From positions 1-64,000 of the forward strand of contig NZ_JAAVVE010000018.1 in NCBI RefSeq assembly GCF_018449795.1: DNA of 64,000 bases, in the 5' to 3' direction. This document shows positions 49,454 through 58,703 of the stretch, piece by piece; the first letter of the stretch is position 1, and each line of letters begins with the position of its first letter. This stretch comes from Sphingomonas sp. dw_22 (lineage in GTDB: Bacteria > Pseudomonadota > Alphaproteobacteria > Sphingomonadales > Sphingomonadaceae). The notes beneath the pieces were generated by a model. That model was not told the origin of the DNA. It searched no databases and saw only the letters and a program-made list of their open reading frames with translations. The position numbers were made by a program, and so were the translations under genes.

Positions 49454-50818
49454 ATGCAGGGGAGAGCAGCTTTGGCATCCGCACGATCGACACAGACGAC
49501 GCTGGCGTTCGCCGCCGTCACGACGCTGTTCTTCGCATGGGGTTTCATCACCTCGCTGATCGATCCGCTGGTGGCGGCGGTGAAGGGCATCTTCACGCTT
49601 ACCGACCTCCAGGCGCAGTTGGCCACCTTCGCCTTCTTCATCGCTTACGGCGTCGCTTCGTTCCCCGCGGCGGCGCTGCTGGCGCGATTGAAGTCGATCC
49701 CGACGATCCTGACCGCTTTGTGCATGATGATCGCGGGCTGCCTGGTGATGCTGGTCGCGGCGAACCTGGCGATCTTCACCCTGGTGCTGCTCGGGCTGTT
49801 CATCCTGGCGAGCGGGATCACCGTGCTCCAGGTGGCGGCGAACCCGCTTGCCGCCGCGCTGGGCGACCCGAGCCGCAGCCATTTGCGGCTGACGCTCAGC
49901 CAGACCTTCAATTCGCTGGGCACCTTCATCGGGCCGCTGCTGGGGGCGCACCTGTTCCTGAAGGGCGTCGAGGTGAAGCCGGGGACCGTCATCACCGAGG
50001 CGGTGCGGGCGGACGCGCTGGCGGGGATCGATTCGGCCTATTTCTGGATCTGCGGGCTGATCGCGGCGCTGGCGGTGTTCTTCTTCCTCAGCCGGCGCGT
50101 CGTCACCCAGGCCGCGCCGCCGTCTTCGCTGGAGGCGCGGGGTAGCCTGGGCGCGCTGATCGCCGATGCCTTTTCGTCGAAATGGGCGCTGTTCGGCGGG
50201 CTGGCGATCTTCCTCTATGTCGGCGCCGAAGTGTCGATCGGATCGCAGATGGCGCTGTTCCTCAATTCCAACGCGGTGTGGGGCCAGTCCGACGCGCCGT
50301 TCGGCGTGCCGCTGCTCGGGCTTGCGATGGGCAGCGACGGGATTGCGGGCGTCTCGCTCCAGGAAGCGGGCAAGGCCGTTGCCTTCTATTGGGGCGGCGC
50401 GATGGTGGGGCGGGCGATCGGTTCGGCGCTGCTGGCGCGGTTCAACGCGGCGCGCCTGCTGACGGTGTTCACTGCGATCGCGGCGGCGATGTGCCTCTAT
50501 GTCTTCGTGGTGGGCGGGGTGACGGCGGGCTTCGTCGCGCTGGCGATCGGGCTGTTCAACTCGATCATGTTCCCCGTCATCTTCACGCTGACGCTCGAAC
50601 GCTCCAGTGCGAGCGAGGAGGCGACGTCGGGGCTGCTGTGCACCGCGATCATCGGCGGCGCTTTCGTGCCGCTGCTGGTGGGCGCGGTGTCGGGGTCGCA
50701 CGGCTATGCCTTCGCGCTGATCGTGCCGGCGCTTTGCTATGGCGTGCTGTGCTTCTTCGCGGTCTCGGCGGGGCGGGCGAAGCCGGTACGCGGCGGGACC
50801 GGCGTCTCGCTGCACTGA
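49454..50818 (+). CDS. Sugar MFS transporter, FucP/GluP family
   Basis: 454 residues from ATG 49454; a TTG at 49472 has the better ribosome site (GGGGA 8 bases upstream) and is a real alternative. Twelve membrane segments with FucP/GluP features: TLFFAWGFITSLIDPLVA, QVAANPLAAALGDP, RLTLSQTFNSLGTFIGPLLG and MFPVIFTLTLERSS. Members carry fucose, glucose, galactose or GlcNAc with H+ or Na+. It precedes a cupin and Gfo/Idh/MocA genes on the same strand after a 323-base gap and shares an operator-like motif with the GH3 gene at 58670. Confidence 0.9.
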   Translation: MQGRAALASARSTQTTLAFAAVTTLFFAWGFITSLIDPLVAAVKGIFTLTDLQAQLATFAFFIAYGVASFPAAALLARLKSIPTILTALCMMIAGCLVMLVAANLAIFTLVLLGLFILASGITVLQVAANPLAAALGDPSRSHLRLTLSQTFNSLGTFIGPLLGAHLFLKGVEVKPGTVITEAVRADALAGIDSAYFWICGLIAALAVFFFLSRRVVTQAAPPSSLEARGSLGALIADAFSSKWALFGGLAIFLYVGAEVSIGSQMALFLNSNAVWGQSDAPFGVPLLGLAMGSDGIAGVSLQEAGKAVAFYWGGAMVGRAIGSALLARFNAARLLTVFTAIAAAMCLYVFVVGGVTAGFVALAIGLFNSIMFPVIFTLTLERSSASEEATSGLLCTAIIGGAFVPLLVGAVSGSHGYAFALIVPALCYGVLCFFAVSAGRAKPVRGGTGVSLH

Positions 50819-51141
50819 ATCGCTCTCGCCCCCGGCCGGAGCAAGCCGGTCGAGGGCGAGGCCAAGCGGATGCGCGTTACCCCAAGCAACCCGGGCCTGG
50901 CATCCGCGCGGAATGCCGGGCTCATCCCGGTAAACGGCCGGGGCGGGCGGATCTTGCCGGCTTTTCGCAGCGACGATCATGTTTCGCCGTTGCCGGGTAA
51001 TGCGTCTTCGCGAACCCGCCCGTCCGCCCTTGGCCGGGCTGTGGCAATATTCTCAGACAAATAGGGTTTCCGTCTCGAAATTATGCGCTAAGCTCGCTGT
51101 GAACGACGCGGCCTGAACCCGCGCGAATCAGGAGGGATGCG
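50819..51141. other. 323-base gene-free gap with a terminator-like hairpin
   Basis: No supported gene. A hairpin at 50825-50860 (CTCGCC with GGGCGAG outside, GGCCGG with CCGGTC inside) follows the MFS stop but lacks a T-run. The rest is GC-rich with a short AT-richer stretch (51047-51090) before the cupin gene that may hold its promoter; no clear consensus boxes. Confidence 0.5.
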
Positions 51142-51585
51142 ATGGGGATCACACGCCGGGACGTGACGATAGCGCTGGGCGCGGCGCTCTGCACCGTGGC
51201 GGCGGGCGCGGTGGCGCAGACGCACGACAAGCTCGGCCCGGCGGTGTTCGATTGGGAGAAGATGCCGGTCAAGCAGACGGATGTCGGGGCGATCCGCAAC
51301 CTGGTCCGCCAGCCCACCGCGACGCTCGATGAGCTGGAGATGCACGTCACCACGCTCAATCCCGGCCTCGCCTCGCACCCGCCGCACAAGCATCCGAACG
51401 AGGAGCTGGTCATCATCGACCAGGGGACGGTCGAGACGCTGTCCGGCGGCAAATGGGAGCGGCTCGGCCCCGGCTCGGTGATCTTCAACGCCAGCAATTC
51501 GGAACATGCGCTGAAGAATGTCGGCACCACGCCGGCCATTTATCACGTCATCAACTGGAAGACTCCCGCGACCCCGAAGAACTGA
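51142..51585 (+). CDS. Exported cupin-domain protein
   Basis: 147 residues with a twin-arginine-type leader (ITRRDVTIALGAALC), cleaved near AVAQT. A single cupin barrel follows: HPPHKHPNEELVIIDQGTVE supplies the metal-binding His-x-His and Glu, and NSEHALKNVG the later His. AGGAGGG lies just upstream of the ATG. It precedes a Gfo/Idh/MocA gene by 9 bases. Small cupins in such clusters often bind or epimerise sugars; the activity here is unknown. Confidence 0.85.
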   Translation: MGITRRDVTIALGAALCTVAAGAVAQTHDKLGPAVFDWEKMPVKQTDVGAIRNLVRQPTATLDELEMHVTTLNPGLASHPPHKHPNEELVIIDQGTVETLSGGKWERLGPGSVIFNASNSEHALKNVGTTPAIYHVINWKTPATPKN

Positions 51586-51594
51586 GGAGAGAGT

Positions 51595-52752
51595 ATGGAT
51601 CGCCGCTCGATACTGACCGGGGCCGGACTGGCGGGCTTTGCCGCGACGATGCCCGATGCGCTGCTCGCCCAGTCCACCGCGCAGGGCAATGCGCCCTCGG
51701 AGCAGCAGGCGCCGGCGGGGCCGGAGCCCGAGGCCAGGCACCGCATCAGGTTCGGCGTGATCGGGCTGGATCACGCGCATATCTATGGCATGACCGATGC
51801 GGTGATCCGCGGCGGCGGCACGCTGGCGGCCTTCCACGCCACCGATCCGGGGCAGATCGCCACCTTCCGCAAGCGCTACGGCAACGACGTGAAGCTGGCG
51901 CGCAGCGAGGCGGAGATACTGGACGACAAGTCGATCCTGCTGGTCGCCGGGGCGCCGATTCCCGATCTGCGCGCGCCGCTCGGCATCCGGGTGATGCGCG
52001 CGGGCAAGGATTATCTGGGCGACAAGCCGGCGATCACCACGCTCGCGCAGCTCGCCGAGGTGCGAAAGGCGGTGAAGGAGACCGGCCGCAAGTTCGCGAT
52101 CATGTATTCCGAGCGGCTGGAATCGCGCGCCTCGGTCCATGCCGGGCAGCTTGTCGATGAAGGGCGGATCGGCAAGGTCGTCCAGACGATCAACATCGCC
52201 CCGCACCGGATCAGCCCCGCCAGCCGGCCCGACTGGTTCTGGGACAAGGCGCGCTATGGCGGCATCCTGACCGATATCGGCAGCCACCAGGCCGACCAGT
52301 TCCTTTATTACACCAAGACCACCCGGGCGCATGTCGTCGCCTCGCAGACCGGCAACCTCAACTGGCACGACAAGCCCGAGTTCGAGGATTTCGGCGACAT
52401 GATCGCCACCGGCAACGGCGGCACCGGCTATATCCGGGTGGACTGGTTCACGCCTGACGGCCTGCCGACCTGGGGCGACGGGCGGCTCTTCCTGCTCGGC
52501 ACCGAAGGGTACATCGAGCTCCGGAAATATGTCGACATCGCCGGGCGTCCGGGCGGCAATCACCTGCTGATCGCCGACAGGAAGGGCGTTCAATATGTCG
52601 ACTGCTCGAAGGTGCATCTGCCGTTCGGCCCGCAATTCGTGACCGACATCGTCGAGCGTACTAGCCTTGCCCAGGATCAGGACCAGGCGCTGCTCGCCGC
52701 CGAGCTGGTCCTCACCGCCCAGAAGAATGCAACGCGGCCGGTTTCGGCCTGA
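51595..52752 (+). CDS. Gfo/Idh/MocA-family oxidoreductase 1, exported
   Basis: 385 residues. The leader has Arg-Arg (MDRRSILTGAGLAGFAA), then a Rossmann domain (RFGVIGLDHAHIYGMTDAV, about 53-72), and a Gfo C-terminal domain with YGGILTDIGSHQADQFLYY. The usual EKP triad reads GDKP, keeping the key Lys. These NAD(P)-dependent enzymes oxidise or reduce sugars and cyclitols. Operon position is cupin, this gene, then a second Gfo protein 14 bases downstream. Confidence 0.88.
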   Translation: MDRRSILTGAGLAGFAATMPDALLAQSTAQGNAPSEQQAPAGPEPEARHRIRFGVIGLDHAHIYGMTDAVIRGGGTLAAFHATDPGQIATFRKRYGNDVKLARSEAEILDDKSILLVAGAPIPDLRAPLGIRVMRAGKDYLGDKPAITTLAQLAEVRKAVKETGRKFAIMYSERLESRASVHAGQLVDEGRIGKVVQTINIAPHRISPASRPDWFWDKARYGGILTDIGSHQADQFLYYTKTTRAHVVASQTGNLNWHDKPEFEDFGDMIATGNGGTGYIRVDWFTPDGLPTWGDGRLFLLGTEGYIELRKYVDIAGRPGGNHLLIADRKGVQYVDCSKVHLPFGPQFVTDIVERTSLAQDQDQALLAAELVLTAQKNATRPVSA

Positions 52753-52766
52753 CAGGGGGATTTGCC

Positions 52767-54131
52767 ATGAAGCAGGGGATTTCGCGCCGCGGGCTCATCA
52801 AGGGCGGCGCCATTGCCGCGGTAGTGGCGCCGACGATCGTGCCGTCGAGCGTGTTCGGCCAGAACGCACCGTCGAACCGGGTCGCGATCGGGGCGATCGG
52901 GGTGGGGCGGATCAGCCGCATCCACGACATGAAGGAAATCCACAAGCATGCCGACGCGCAGATCGTCGCGGTGTGCGACCTCGATACCAAGCGGCTGGGC
53001 GCGGGGATGCAGCTGGTCGACAGCCGCTATGCCGCGAGCACCGGCAAGAACTACTCCGGCACGCGCGGCTATACCGATTATCGCGAACTGCTGGCGAGCA
53101 AGGACATCGATGCCGTCCTGATCTCGACGCCGGATCACCAGCATGCGCCGCTCGCGGTCCATGCGGTGGGGGCGGGCAAGCATGTCTATTGCCAGAAGCC
53201 GGCCTCGCTGACGATTGCCGAGGGGCGGAAAATGGCCGATGCCGTCAAGGCTTCGGGCAGGATACTTCAGATCGGATCTCAACAGCGCGGGCAGGAGCCC
53301 TGGCCGCAATTCCATCGCGCCTGCGAGCTGGTGCGCAACGGGCGGATCGGCAAGCTGAAGCAGGTCGAGATCGGCCTGCCGGGCGATCCCTCCGGGCCGG
53401 AGGCGGCCGAGATGCCGATCCCGTCCAACCTCAATTACGACGCCTGGCTGGGGACGACGCCGGAAGTCTATTACACCGAGATCCGCGTCCATCCGCAGAA
53501 CAGCTTCGAGGATCGGCCGGGCTGGCTGCGCATGGAGCAGTTCGGCGCGGGCATGATTACCGGCTGGGGCGCGCACCATGTCGACATCGCCCATTGGGGC
53601 ATGGACATGGAGCATTCGGGGCCGGTCGAGATCTGGGGCACCGCGGAGTTCCCCAAGAGCGGGCTTTGGGACGTGCACGGGCCGTTCGAGACGCATGCGC
53701 GCTATGCCAATGGCGTGACGATGACGATCTCGGGCGCGCTGCCCAACGGGGTGAAGTTCATCGGCGACAAGGGCTGGATCTTCGTGACGCGCACGGGACA
53801 GGTCTCGTCTTCGGACCCGGCCAAGGCCGCCGACGTGCCGCTGCTGGCGAGCGATCCCAAGATCCTCGACAGCGTGATCGGGCCGAACGAAGTGCATCTC
53901 TACAAATCGGCCGAGCAGCACCGCAACTGGCTTGATGCGATCCTGAAGGGTGTGCCGGTGAGCGCGCCGGCCGAGATCGGCCATCGGGCCTGCTCGACCT
54001 GCCTGCTCCATCACATTGCGATGAAGACCGGGCGGCGTTTGAAGTGGGATCCCAAGGCCGAAAAGTTCATCGGCGACGATGCGGCGAACGCGATGCTCGA
54101 GCGGCCGCAGCGGGCGAAATACGCGATTTGA
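52767..54131 (+). CDS. Gfo/Idh/MocA-family oxidoreductase 2, Tat-exported
   Basis: 454 residues with a clear Tat signal (ISRRGLIKGGAIAAVV). The Rossmann start VAIGAIGVGRISRIHDM is at about 43-59, and the catalytic-site motif is CQKP instead of EKP. The C-terminal domain contains GWGAHHVDIAHWGMDME. Length and layout resemble periplasmic GFOR-like oxidoreductases that carry a tightly bound cofactor. Ribosome site AGGGGGA. A terminator hairpin lies 12 bases after the stop, closing the operon. Confidence 0.9.
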   Translation: MKQGISRRGLIKGGAIAAVVAPTIVPSSVFGQNAPSNRVAIGAIGVGRISRIHDMKEIHKHADAQIVAVCDLDTKRLGAGMQLVDSRYAASTGKNYSGTRGYTDYRELLASKDIDAVLISTPDHQHAPLAVHAVGAGKHVYCQKPASLTIAEGRKMADAVKASGRILQIGSQQRGQEPWPQFHRACELVRNGRIGKLKQVEIGLPGDPSGPEAAEMPIPSNLNYDAWLGTTPEVYYTEIRVHPQNSFEDRPGWLRMEQFGAGMITGWGAHHVDIAHWGMDMEHSGPVEIWGTAEFPKSGLWDVHGPFETHARYANGVTMTISGALPNGVKFIGDKGWIFVTRTGQVSSSDPAKAADVPLLASDPKILDSVIGPNEVHLYKSAEQHRNWLDAILKGVPVSAPAEIGHRACSTCLLHHIAMKTGRRLKWDPKAEKFIGDDAANAMLERPQRAKYAI

Positions 54132-54142
54132 GGACTTTGATG

Positions 54143-54168
54143 ATCCTCCCCGGTACGGGGAGGATTTT
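54143..54168 (+). terminator. Intrinsic terminator after the cupin/Gfo operon
   Basis: ATCCTCCCC (54143-54151), loop GGTAC, GGGGAGGAT (54157-54165), then TTTT. It ends plus-strand transcripts; its T-run supplies the TAA stop of the convergent desulfurase-like gene at 54167. Confidence 0.8.
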
Positions 54169-55387
54169 AGAGTTCGCGCAGCGCCGCGATCAGCCGGTCG
54201 ACTTCATCGGCGGTGTTGTAATGGCACAGCCCCACGCGGAGCAGGCCGCCGCTTTCGGCCAGGCCGAGCCGGTCGATCACTTCGACGGCGTAGAAATTGC
54301 CCGACCAGGCATGGATTTCGCGCGATGCGAGATGCTTGGCGATCGCATCGGGATGATGGCCTTCGATCATGAAGGAGAAGGTGGGCACGCGCCCCTCCAT
54401 CGTCGGCGCCCCCCACAGGCGCAGGCCGGGGATGGACGTGAGGCCGGCGAGCAGGCGGGTGCCGATATCATGCTCATAGGCGGTGGCGCCCTGCATCGCG
54501 GCGACCAGCTTTGCCCGCCGGCTGTTGGCCTGGGGATCGAGGCGGGCGCCGAGCCATTCGAGATATTCTACCGTGCCGAGCACCGCGGCCTGCCCCTCGA
54601 ACGAAGGCGTGCCGGTCTCGAAGCGGTGGGCGCCTTCGCTGGAGGCGGGGCGGACGCGATAGGCATCGATCCGCTCGACCAGATCGCCGCGCACCCACAG
54701 CACGCCCTGGTGCGGGCCGAAGAATTTATAGGGCGAGCAGGCGAGGAAATCGGCGCCGAGCGCGGTGACGTCGGTAACGATGTGCGGCACCGATTGCACC
54801 GCATCGACATAGACCAGCGCCTGCGAATGGGCGCGGACGATGCGGATCGCCTCGGCTACCGGATTGATCGTGCCGAGCGCGTTGCTTGCCATGCCGAGCG
54901 CGACGAGGCGGGTGCGGGGGCCGAGCAGGCCGGCCAGTTCGTCGAGCTTCCAGGCGCCGGTTTCGGGGGCGAAATCGAGCCAGCGCACCGTCACGCCCTT
55001 GTCCGCCGCGGCGCGCAGCCAGGGCGAGACATTCGCGTCGTGGTCGAGCCGGGTCAGCACGATCTCGTCACCCGGCTGCCAGTCCTGCGCCAGCGCGCGC
55101 GAGACCGCGAAGGTGAGCGAGGTCATGTTCGGGCCGAACGCGATTTCGTGCGGTGCGCCGCCGAGCAGGTCGGCCATCGCGGCATGGGCCTGGTCGCTCA
55201 GCGCGTCGGTCTCGATCGAGGTGCGGAAGGCGCCGCCCGAATTGGCCGTGCCGCTCGCGAGGTGCGCCACCATCCGCTCGACCGCGGGGGTGCAGATCTG
55301 GGTGCCGCCGGGCGCGTCGAAATAGATGCGGGATTCGTCGGAAAGCGCCTTGAATTGCCCGCGCACGGCGTCGATTGGAAAGGTCAT
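54167..55387 (-). CDS. Cysteine-desulfurase-like PLP enzyme (class V aminotransferase fold)
   Basis: 406 residues from ATG 55387, which gives the family N-terminus (FPIDAVRGQFKALSD). PLP enzyme features: SGGAFRTSIET, FGPNMTSLTFAVSRAL, LDHDANVSPWL, VDAVQSVPHIVTDVTALG and the PLP lysine in CSPYKFFGPHQGVLW. It belongs to the cysteine desulfurase-like group rather than IscS/SufS; its substrate is not established. The start lies 47 bases from the divergent Gfo gene 3. Confidence 0.88.
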   Translation of the reverse strand: MTFPIDAVRGQFKALSDESRIYFDAPGGTQICTPAVERMVAHLASGTANSGGAFRTSIETDALSDQAHAAMADLLGGAPHEIAFGPNMTSLTFAVSRALAQDWQPGDEIVLTRLDHDANVSPWLRAAADKGVTVRWLDFAPETGAWKLDELAGLLGPRTRLVALGMASNALGTINPVAEAIRIVRAHSQALVYVDAVQSVPHIVTDVTALGADFLACSPYKFFGPHQGVLWVRGDLVERIDAYRVRPASSEGAHRFETGTPSFEGQAAVLGTVEYLEWLGARLDPQANSRRAKLVAAMQGATAYEHDIGTRLLAGLTSIPGLRLWGAPTMEGRVPTFSFMIEGHHPDAIAKHLASREIHAWSGNFYAVEVIDRLGLAESGGLLRVGLCHYNTADEVDRLIAALREL

Positions 55388-55434
55388 GCGCCCGCATAGA
55401 GCGGACGGCCCAGCGGCGAAAGAGGAGCAGCCCC

Positions 55435-56457
55435 ATGATCCGTACCGGAGTGATCGGCTTTGGCCTTGGCGGCACGGCGTTCCATGCGCCGCTGATCGAT
55501 GCGGTGCCCGGGCTGGAGCTCGCGGCGATCGCCACCAGCAAGGCCGATGCGGTGCGTGCCGCCTATCCGCATGCCGCCGTGACCACGCCCGAGGCGCTGA
55601 TCGCCGATCCGGACATCGCGCTGGTGGCGATCTCGACGCCCAACGACACGCATTTCCCGCTCGCCAGGGCGGCGCTGGAGGCGGGCAAGCATGTCGTGAT
55701 CGACAAGCCCTTCGCCACCAGCCCGGCCGAGGCCGCCGAGCTGATCGAACTGGCCAGGGCGCGCGGGCTGGTGCTGTGCCCGTTCCACAATCGCCGCTGG
55801 GACAGCGATTTCCTGGCGGTGCGGGCGCTGGTGGAGAGCGGGCGGCTGGGCGAGATCCTGCTGTACGAGGCGCATTGGGACCGTTTCCGGCCCGAGCTGG
55901 CCCAGCCCTGGAAGGAATCGATCGCGGCGGGATCGGGCCAGCTTCCCGATCTGGGGCCGCATCTGATCGATCAGGTGCTGGTGCTGTTCGGCGCGCCCGA
56001 GGCGCTGAGCGCCGATCTGGAGGTGCAGCGCGCGGGCGGCGAGGTGGACGATTATTTCGCGCTGACGCTGCATTACGGCATCCGCCGGGTGATCCTCGCT
56101 TCGTCGCGGCTCGTGGCTGCGCCGCGTCCACGCTTCGGCATCCATGGGCGGCAGGGGAGCTTCGTCAAATACGGGCTCGATCCGCAGGAGGCCGCCTTGC
56201 GTGCGGGCGGCAGCGTGGCGGACCCGGAGCATGGCATCGAGGATCCGGCGCAATATGGCGTGCTGACGCTGCCCGATGGTACGCGCGAGACGATCCCCTC
56301 CGAGCGCGGCGACTATCGGCGCTTCTACGCGGGCGTCGCCGCCGCGATTGCCGAGCGCGCGCCGCCGCCGGTCGATCCGGCCGATGCGCTGACCGGGCTC
56401 AGGATCATCGAGCTGGCGCGGCAGAGCGCCCGGGAGGGGCGGCGGCTGGCGCTTTAG
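55435..56457 (+). CDS. Gfo/Idh/MocA-family oxidoreductase 3, cytoplasmic (YdgJ/IolW-like)
   Basis: 340 residues from ATG 55435 (GAGGAG upstream), no signal peptide. Rossmann motif GVIGFGLGGTAFHAPLI, STPNDTHF, DKP (VIDKPFATSPAEA) and FHNRRWDSDF, then a C-terminal domain with LPDLGPHLIDQVLVLFG. This is the pattern of YdgJ/YvaA-type dehydrogenases acting on scyllo-inositol or related sugars. It could process inside the cell what the two exported Gfo enzymes produce outside. Its last 4 bases overlap the convergent GH3 gene. Confidence 0.88.
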   Translation: MIRTGVIGFGLGGTAFHAPLIDAVPGLELAAIATSKADAVRAAYPHAAVTTPEALIADPDIALVAISTPNDTHFPLARAALEAGKHVVIDKPFATSPAEAAELIELARARGLVLCPFHNRRWDSDFLAVRALVESGRLGEILLYEAHWDRFRPELAQPWKESIAAGSGQLPDLGPHLIDQVLVLFGAPEALSADLEVQRAGGEVDDYFALTLHYGIRRVILASSRLVAAPRPRFGIHGRQGSFVKYGLDPQEAALRAGGSVADPEHGIEDPAQYGVLTLPDGTRETIPSERGDYRRFYAGVAAAIAERAPPPVDPADALTGLRIIELARQSAREGRRLAL

Positions 56458-58670
56458 GGCCTCCAGCCAACCGGGAGTGTCCGAGCAGGCACGTTGACCG
56501 ATACCGTCTGGGCGATGTCGCGGGAGGAATGGCCGAGCAGCACCTGATAGGTGCCGGGCGCGATCTTCCAGGCGTTCGCAGGCCCGTCGAACACCGCGAG
56601 CAGGCGCGGATCGATCGCGAGCGTCACCTGCGTCGAGGCGCCGGGGGCGAGATCGAGCTTCCTGAAGGCGCCGAGCCGCTTCGGCGCTTCCCAGCCGCTG
56701 CCCGCGACATAGACCTGCGCCACGTCCTTGCCCTGGCGCTTACCGGTGTTGCGCACCGTGAAGCTGACCGTGACGCTGCCGTCCGCGGCGCGGGCGCGCA
56801 GACCCGAATAGGCGAAGCTGGTGTAGGACAGGCCGTGGCCGAAAGCGAATTGCGGCGCGCTGCCCTTCGCATCGAACCATTTATAGCCGACCGTCGCGCC
56901 CTCGCTATAGGTCGTGTCGCCGGTGTTGGGCTCGGAGGGCTTGGGAAGCTGATCGAGGCTGCGCGGGAAGCTGGCGGGGAGGTGGCCCGAGGGGTTCACC
57001 TTGCCGAACAACACATTGGCGATGGCATCGCCGCCCGCGGTGCCGGGATACCAGGCTTCCAGGATACCGGCGGCCTGATCGGCCCAGGGCGTGAACACCG
57101 GGCCGCCGGTCTCCAGCACCACCACCGTCTTCGGATTGGCGGCGGCGACGGCGGAGACCAGCGCGTCCTGGCCCTTGAGCGTCAGCGAGACGTCGAAGGA
57201 TTCGCCGGCCCATTGCGTGGCGAAGACCAGGGCGACGTCGGCGCCCTTCGCGGCGGCGGCCGCCGCGGCGGGATCGCTGCCGTCGATGTAGATCACCCTG
57301 GCGTTGGGCGCCTGGCGTTTGATCGCCTCCAGCGGCGAGGAGGGATAGTACATCACCGGCCCTGGCCATGCCGCCGGTCCGCTGCCCGGCGCCGCATTGC
57401 CGCCGACCGGATAGACCAGCGACGAGCCGCTGCCCGCGAGCACGCCCTTGTCGGCATGGCCGCCGATCACGACGATCGACTTGACCGACGGCGAGAGCGG
57501 CAAGATCGCGCGGTCGTTCTTGAGCAGGACCGTGGCGTCCTCGGCATCGGCGCGGGTCACGTCGGCGTGCTTCGCCAGCATTTCGGGGGCGAGGTCCATC
57601 GGCGCTTCGGTGACGGGGTGATCGAACAGCCCGTGGGCGAACATCGAGCGCAGGATGCGCGTGGTCATCTCGTCCAGCCGGGCGGGGCTTACCTCGCCCT
57701 TGGCGATCGCGGCCTTCAGCGGGGCGCCGAAATAGGGTTCCTTGTCGAACGGGAAGCCCGAATCCTGCTCCAGCCCGGCATTGGCGGCGGCGACGGTGGA
57801 GTGGGTCGCGCCCCAGTCCGACATCACAAAGCCCTGCCAGCCCCAGTCCTTGCGCAGCACCTGGGTCAGCAGCCAGGGATGCTCGCAGGCATGGGTGCCG
57901 TTCACGCGATTGTACGAGCACATCACCGAGCCCGGGTTCGACTTCTCGATCGCGATCTGGAAGGCGAGCAGGTCGCTCATCCGCGCGGCGACGGGGTCGA
58001 TGATCGAATTGCCGGTGTCGCGATCGGTTTCCTGATCGTTGATCGCATAATGCTTCACCGTCGAGATGATGTGGTTCGACTGGATCCCGGCGATCTGCGC
58101 GCCGACCATCGTGCCGGCGAGCAGCGGATCCTCGCCGCCATATTCGAAGTTCCGGCCGTTGCGCGGCTCGCGCATCAGGTCGACGCCGCCCGCCAGCATC
58201 ACGTTGAAGCCCGATGCGCGTGCCTCGGCGCCGATCATCGCGCCGCCTTTGAAGGCGAGATCGGGATCCCAGGTGGCGGTGGTGGCGAGGCCGGAGGGGA
58301 GGGCGGTGCGCTCGCGCTTCCGCGCCGCGCCGCCCTGGGTCGCCACGCCGATGCCGGCATCGGTCTGCCACTGCGCCGGGATGCCGAGACGGGGAATGCC
58401 GGGGACATAGCCGGCCGAGCCGGGCCGCGCCTCGGGCGGGGCCTTGAAGTCCTTGCCCGGAAAATCGGTGCCGAAATAGCCGAACACCAGCGTCAGCTTC
58501 TCGTCCTCGGTCATCTGCGCGAGGACGAGCCGGGCGAGGGCATCGGGATCGAGGCCGGCATTGGCCCAGGGCTGGGCGGCGGGCGCCTGTTGCGCGGTGA
58601 CGGGCGCGGCGGCCAGGCAGAATGCAAGCGCGATGAGCGGAGCCGCAAATGCGCGGCGGCTGATGGTCAT
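56454..58670 (-). CDS. Exported beta-glucosidase, GH3 (second copy in the window)
   Basis: 738 residues. Signal peptide (ISRRAFAAPLIALAFC...PVTAQ, to about residue 27) with an Arg pair. GH3 motifs: LMREPRNGRNFEYGGEDP, STVKHYAINDQE, SYNRVNGTHACEH, nucleophile Asp285 in VMSDWGATHS, and the C-domain GKVNPSGHLPASFPRS, then a fibronectin-III end. It differs in layout from the GH3 at 41071 (which is BglX-like). A -10-like TATAAG and an operator-like site (58690-58703) lie upstream. Confidence 0.94.
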   Translation of the reverse strand: MTISRRAFAAPLIALAFCLAAAPVTAQQAPAAQPWANAGLDPDALARLVLAQMTEDEKLTLVFGYFGTDFPGKDFKAPPEARPGSAGYVPGIPRLGIPAQWQTDAGIGVATQGGAARKRERTALPSGLATTATWDPDLAFKGGAMIGAEARASGFNVMLAGGVDLMREPRNGRNFEYGGEDPLLAGTMVGAQIAGIQSNHIISTVKHYAINDQETDRDTGNSIIDPVAARMSDLLAFQIAIEKSNPGSVMCSYNRVNGTHACEHPWLLTQVLRKDWGWQGFVMSDWGATHSTVAAANAGLEQDSGFPFDKEPYFGAPLKAAIAKGEVSPARLDEMTTRILRSMFAHGLFDHPVTEAPMDLAPEMLAKHADVTRADAEDATVLLKNDRAILPLSPSVKSIVVIGGHADKGVLAGSGSSLVYPVGGNAAPGSGPAAWPGPVMYYPSSPLEAIKRQAPNARVIYIDGSDPAAAAAAAKGADVALVFATQWAGESFDVSLTLKGQDALVSAVAAANPKTVVVLETGGPVFTPWADQAAGILEAWYPGTAGGDAIANVLFGKVNPSGHLPASFPRSLDQLPKPSEPNTGDTTYSEGATVGYKWFDAKGSAPQFAFGHGLSYTSFAYSGLRARAADGSVTVSFTVRNTGKRQGKDVAQVYVAGSGWEAPKRLGAFRKLDLAPGASTQVTLAIDPRLLAVFDGPANAWKIAPGTYQVLLGHSSRDIAQTVSVNVPARTLPVGWRP

Positions 58671-58689
58671 GATCCCTCTCCCACTGTTA

Positions 58690-58703
58690 TGTCAGCGTTG
58701 TCG
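58690..58703. promoter_or_regulatory. LacI-like operator TGTCAGCGTTGTCG before the second GH3 gene
   Basis: With flanks, ATGTCAGCGTTGTCGG matches ATGGCAACGTTGTCGG at 49411 in 14 of 16 positions. It lies just downstream of a -10-like TATAAG (minus strand, 58711-58716). Confidence 0.5.
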
